53,643 nucleotides of DNA, from assembly GCA_027064045.1 (NCBI GenBank), contig JAMOQK010000026.1, positions 1 to 53,643 on the forward strand, written 5' to 3'. This stretch comes from Sulfurimonas sp. (GTDB lineage: Bacteria > Campylobacterota > Campylobacteria > Campylobacterales > Sulfurimonadaceae). A model generated the notes under the pieces. That model worked only from the letters and a program-made list of their open reading frames with translations. It did no database searches and was not told the origin of the DNA. Both the position numbers and the translations under genes were made by a program. Shown here in pieces: positions 51,254 through 53,643 of the stretch (position 1 is the stretch's first letter; each line of letters opens with the position of its first letter).

Positions 51254-51847
51254 TTGGCAATTATAGTTGACAAAGAACAAAAGAAAAGAGACATTGCACT
51301 TGGAACGAAACAGTTGATTTTAAATGATGGAATTAACAATATAACTATCTCTCAAATAGCAAAAGCAGCAAATATCGGCAAAGGTACAGTCTATGAATAC
51401 TTTAAAAACAAAGATGAAATTGTTTTTGAATTAGTTGAGATTTTGATGCAAGAGCATAATAAGCAAAAAGAAGCAAGACTTAACAAACTTACATCAACCA
51501 GAGAGAAAGTTAAAAGTTTTTTTAGTTTCTTCTATGTTGATGAAGATAAAGAGTTGCGTGAAATATATAAACAATTTACCGCTATTGCACTTAGTAGCAT
51601 AAATGAAGATATGCTTAACTTTCAAACGGAATGTTATATTCTATATGAAAAATGGATGCAAAATATTATAGATGAAGGTATAAAAAATAATGAATTAAAG
51701 CCTAGAGCAAAAAATCTTATTATGGGAATTTTTGCTTTTACTCAGGGGGTATTTATTATGAGTGTTACAACAAATGCTATAAAAAATTTACAACAAAAAA
51801 TAGATACTCAGATAGATATACTATTTGATTTAATGGAGAAAAAATAA
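51254..51847 (+). CDS. TetR-family transcriptional regulator
   Basis: This 197-aa protein has a TetR helix-turn-helix at about 27-50 (TISQIAKAANIGKGTVYEYF) and a helical ligand-binding half. The start is TTG 51254, fixed by GGAGG (51243-51247) six bases before it. It heads an efflux-type operon (TolC, HlyD-like adaptor), with its stop overlapping the tolC-like ATG by one base. Repression of this operon, relieved by a transported compound, is inferred from the layout and the operator upstream. Confidence 0.88.
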   Translation: MAIIVDKEQKKRDIALGTKQLILNDGINNITISQIAKAANIGKGTVYEYFKNKDEIVFELVEILMQEHNKQKEARLNKLTSTREKVKSFFSFFYVDEDKELREIYKQFTAIALSSINEDMLNFQTECYILYEKWMQNIIDEGIKNNELKPRAKNLIMGIFAFTQGVFIMSVTTNAIKNLQQKIDTQIDILFDLMEKK

Positions 51848-53085
51848 TGAAAAAACTACTACTACTTGGTATTATACCAGCTCTTTTGCTTAGTGATGAT
51901 TTACACTCACTTTTAGAGTTTGCAAAACAAAATAACAACCTTATGAATGCTTCAAAAATCTCAGCTCATGCAAAAGAAAAAGAGCTTGAGAGTGCAAAAA
52001 ACAACTACTACCCTACTTTAGATGTGAGTGGTTTTTATAAGAAAGATGACGATGCAAGTCCATTTCAGCCTGGAACTGTGTATGGAGCAAATGCAAAAAT
52101 TGCAGTTGATTTATATGACGGTGGGAAAAAATCCTATACAAAAAAACAAAAGACAAATGAACATCAGTCAGCTTTATATAGTTCCAAAGATACACAAAAA
52201 TCAATTTTACTCACCATTGCACAAGATTATTTCAACTTAAAAAGTCTTAAATCTTCTCTTAAAGCAAGAGTAGAAGCTGCCCAAGCAGTAAAAGCACAGC
52301 TTGAAAGAATGCAACATTTTTATGAAGCTGAACTTGCAACAAGTGATGATGTTGATAGACTTCAGTCTGCATATGACAGCAATATTTATGCAATTGAATC
52401 TATAAAATTTCAAATCAAAGCACTAAAAAAATCTTTAGAGATAAAAGTTGGTAAAAAAGTACCTTCCCTAGGAAACTCTACATTTCAAAAAATATTACAA
52501 CAAAACAAAAAGGAACTTGACAGTATCCAAGCTCTTAAATACAATAAAACAGCCCTTTTAAATTTAAGTCAAACAGTTGATAGTTATTACTATCCAACAG
52601 TTCACATAGAAGATACATACTCTGTTTACAAGTATAAAGATGAACCAACTATGGCAAATCGTCCTATACCACTTCTCGCTAATCAAAACGAGATTATGGC
52701 TACTGTTGGTTTAAGACTTTTTGACTTTGGAACGCTTAAAGAGCAAAAAGAAGCTATAAAACTTCAAGCAGATGCACTAAATGAGCAAATCATCTATAAA
52801 TCAAAAGAGCAACAGATGCAACTTGAACTCTCCCTTGATAGAATTCATACAGCAAACCTTAATATAAAAAGTTCAAAAAGTGCATTAAAAGCGGCAAAAA
52901 GTGCATTAAAAACAATCACTGAAAAATACAGTGCAGGAATTGTAGATAATGTCGTCTATCTTGATGCACTCTCATCTAAAACACAAGCACAAGCAGTGTA
53001 CAAAAAAGCACTTAATGATTTAGAGATCGCTTATGCAATTTATTACTATTACAGCAACAAAAACATAGAGGAATTTTTAGAATGA
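51847..53085 (+). CDS. TolC-family outer-membrane efflux protein
   Basis: This 412-aa protein has a signal peptide (KKLLLLGIIPALLLS). Two repeats of long alpha-helical hairpins with short strands are typical of TolC/OEP proteins, including KNNYYPTLDVSGFY and YYYPTVHIEDTYSVY. Near the end is YSAGIVDNVVYLDALSSKTQAQ, a conserved OEP repeat. It forms the outer-membrane channel of an RND or ABC efflux pump. It overlaps the adaptor gene by four bases (ATGA). Confidence 0.92.
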   Translation: MKKLLLLGIIPALLLSDDLHSLLEFAKQNNNLMNASKISAHAKEKELESAKNNYYPTLDVSGFYKKDDDASPFQPGTVYGANAKIAVDLYDGGKKSYTKKQKTNEHQSALYSSKDTQKSILLTIAQDYFNLKSLKSSLKARVEAAQAVKAQLERMQHFYEAELATSDDVDRLQSAYDSNIYAIESIKFQIKALKKSLEIKVGKKVPSLGNSTFQKILQQNKKELDSIQALKYNKTALLNLSQTVDSYYYPTVHIEDTYSVYKYKDEPTMANRPIPLLANQNEIMATVGLRLFDFGTLKEQKEAIKLQADALNEQIIYKSKEQQMQLELSLDRIHTANLNIKSSKSALKAAKSALKTITEKYSAGIVDNVVYLDALSSKTQAQAVYKKALNDLEIAYAIYYYYSNKNIEEFLE

Positions 53086-53643
53086 GAAAAATACTATTAA
53101 ATTTGCTTACACTAGTAAGTTTTACATATGCACAAAATATTTACGCAACATTTGATGTAGTTGCACAAAAGAGTGCCAATCTTGCTTTTACGGCCAGTGG
53201 TATTGTTAAAAAAGTTAATGTTGATATTGGCTCAATAATGAGTAAAAATCAAACTTTGGCATCACTTGATAATAATGATATTAAAGCGATGCTCAAAAAG
53301 ACACAGATTGTTCTTAAATTTGCCTCACGCGAGTTAAAAAGACAAGAGAAAATTAAAAAACTTATAGATGCAAGCAAATATGATAAAGTGCTTAGCAATT
53401 ATGAAAATGCAAAAGCTTCTGTAGCTTATCAACAGGCACTTTATGAAAAGACAATTTTAAAAGCTCCGTTTGATGGGATTATCTATGATAAAGCTATCGA
53501 AGTTGGAGATGCAGTCAGTGGTATGATGCTTAAAACCGTTTTTAAAATCCAAAGCCTTCATGCAAGAAAACTCATCTTAGAGTTTGATCAAAAGTATCAT
53601 AGTATTGTCAAGGTGGGACAGACATTTGAGTATAAAGTAGATG
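53082..53643 (+). CDS. Efflux periplasmic adaptor (HlyD/RND type), 3' end beyond the window
   Basis: The start overlaps the tolC-like stop (ATGA). The visible 187 codons give a signal peptide (RKILLNLLTLVSFTYA). Then comes a lipoyl/biotinyl-like half (VKKVNVDIGSIMSKNQTLASLD), a helical stretch, and the returning half with LKAPFDGIIYDKAIEVGDAV, the usual adaptor signature. It links an inner-membrane pump, probably encoded just downstream, to the TolC-like channel. The C-terminus is cut off by the window edge. Confidence 0.9.
   Translation, partial: MRKILLNLLTLVSFTYAQNIYATFDVVAQKSANLAFTASGIVKKVNVDIGSIMSKNQTLASLDNNDIKAMLKKTQIVLKFASRELKRQEKIKKLIDASKYDKVLSNYENAKASVAYQQALYEKTILKAPFDGIIYDKAIEVGDAVSGMMLKTVFKIQSLHARKLILEFDQKYHSIVKVGQTFEYKVD

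Overview
The window is AT-rich bacterial chromosome and almost certainly comes from a Campylobacterota (Epsilonproteobacteria) member close to Sulfurimonas. The evidence for this is a SUV3-type helicase, a very long FlgE hook protein (720 aa) next to a second FlgE-like protein, sigma-54 and sigma-28 flagellar promoters, ThyX, PurT, a two-subunit methylmenaquinol/thiol-type fumarate reductase, and many c-di-GMP proteins. No rRNA, CRISPR array, intact insertion sequence or prophage is visible. The only RNA gene seen is tRNA-Ser(GGA).

Layout. 1-2924: late cobalamin assembly (cobT cut by the window edge, cobU, cobS, cobC), with a RhuM relic between cobT and cobU. 2974-11105: a chemoreceptor with a CxxCH heme motif, the helicase, a DUF481 outer-membrane protein, an MFS transporter and a B12-binding radical SAM protein. 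11167-15752: a REC-PAS-EAL phosphodiesterase followed by a LapG/LapD adhesin-control pair. 16242-21245: thioredoxin 2, and divergently from it modA, a TOBE protein, modB, a large unknown gene and modC. 21283-27469 (minus strand): tRNA-Ser, a HTH coiled-coil protein, yajQ, sdhB/sdhA-like genes, yqaA, a D-2-hydroxyacid dehydrogenase and purT. 27523-33116 (minus): flgE, a second flgE, flgD and fliK. 33223-46060 (mostly minus): housekeeping genes dnaG, rpsU, dgt, phnA, argB, thyX, pcm, nrdB and typA, with some unknowns. 46163-47188: CCA-adding enzyme family. 47310-50934: a tightly coupled HD-GYP / RsbT-RsbX fusion / RsbR-type STAS / GGDEF operon. 50945-51187: a frameshifted permease relic. 51254 to the end: a TetR regulator, a TolC family protein and a HlyD-type adaptor (cut by the window edge), which look like an efflux operon.

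The strongest unexplained signal is a dispersed decamer, CCACATGCCA (reverse TGGCATGTGG). There are 18 exact copies and five more copies of the 9-mer CACATGCCA, on both strands, in genes and between genes. One near-exact inverted pair forms a hairpin just after typA. By my estimate fewer than one copy of the decamer would be expected by chance. The pattern resembles a DNA-uptake sequence, but that function is an inference. No copy lies between 46993 and the window end, the stretch that holds the Rsb/c-di-GMP operon and the efflux genes.

Other notable points are candidate leaderless mRNAs (dnaG, lapG, the MFS gene and the helicase), back-to-back trxC/modA promoters, a palindrome over the purT promoter, and a membrane-anchored CX5R phosphatase-like protein coupled to argB.
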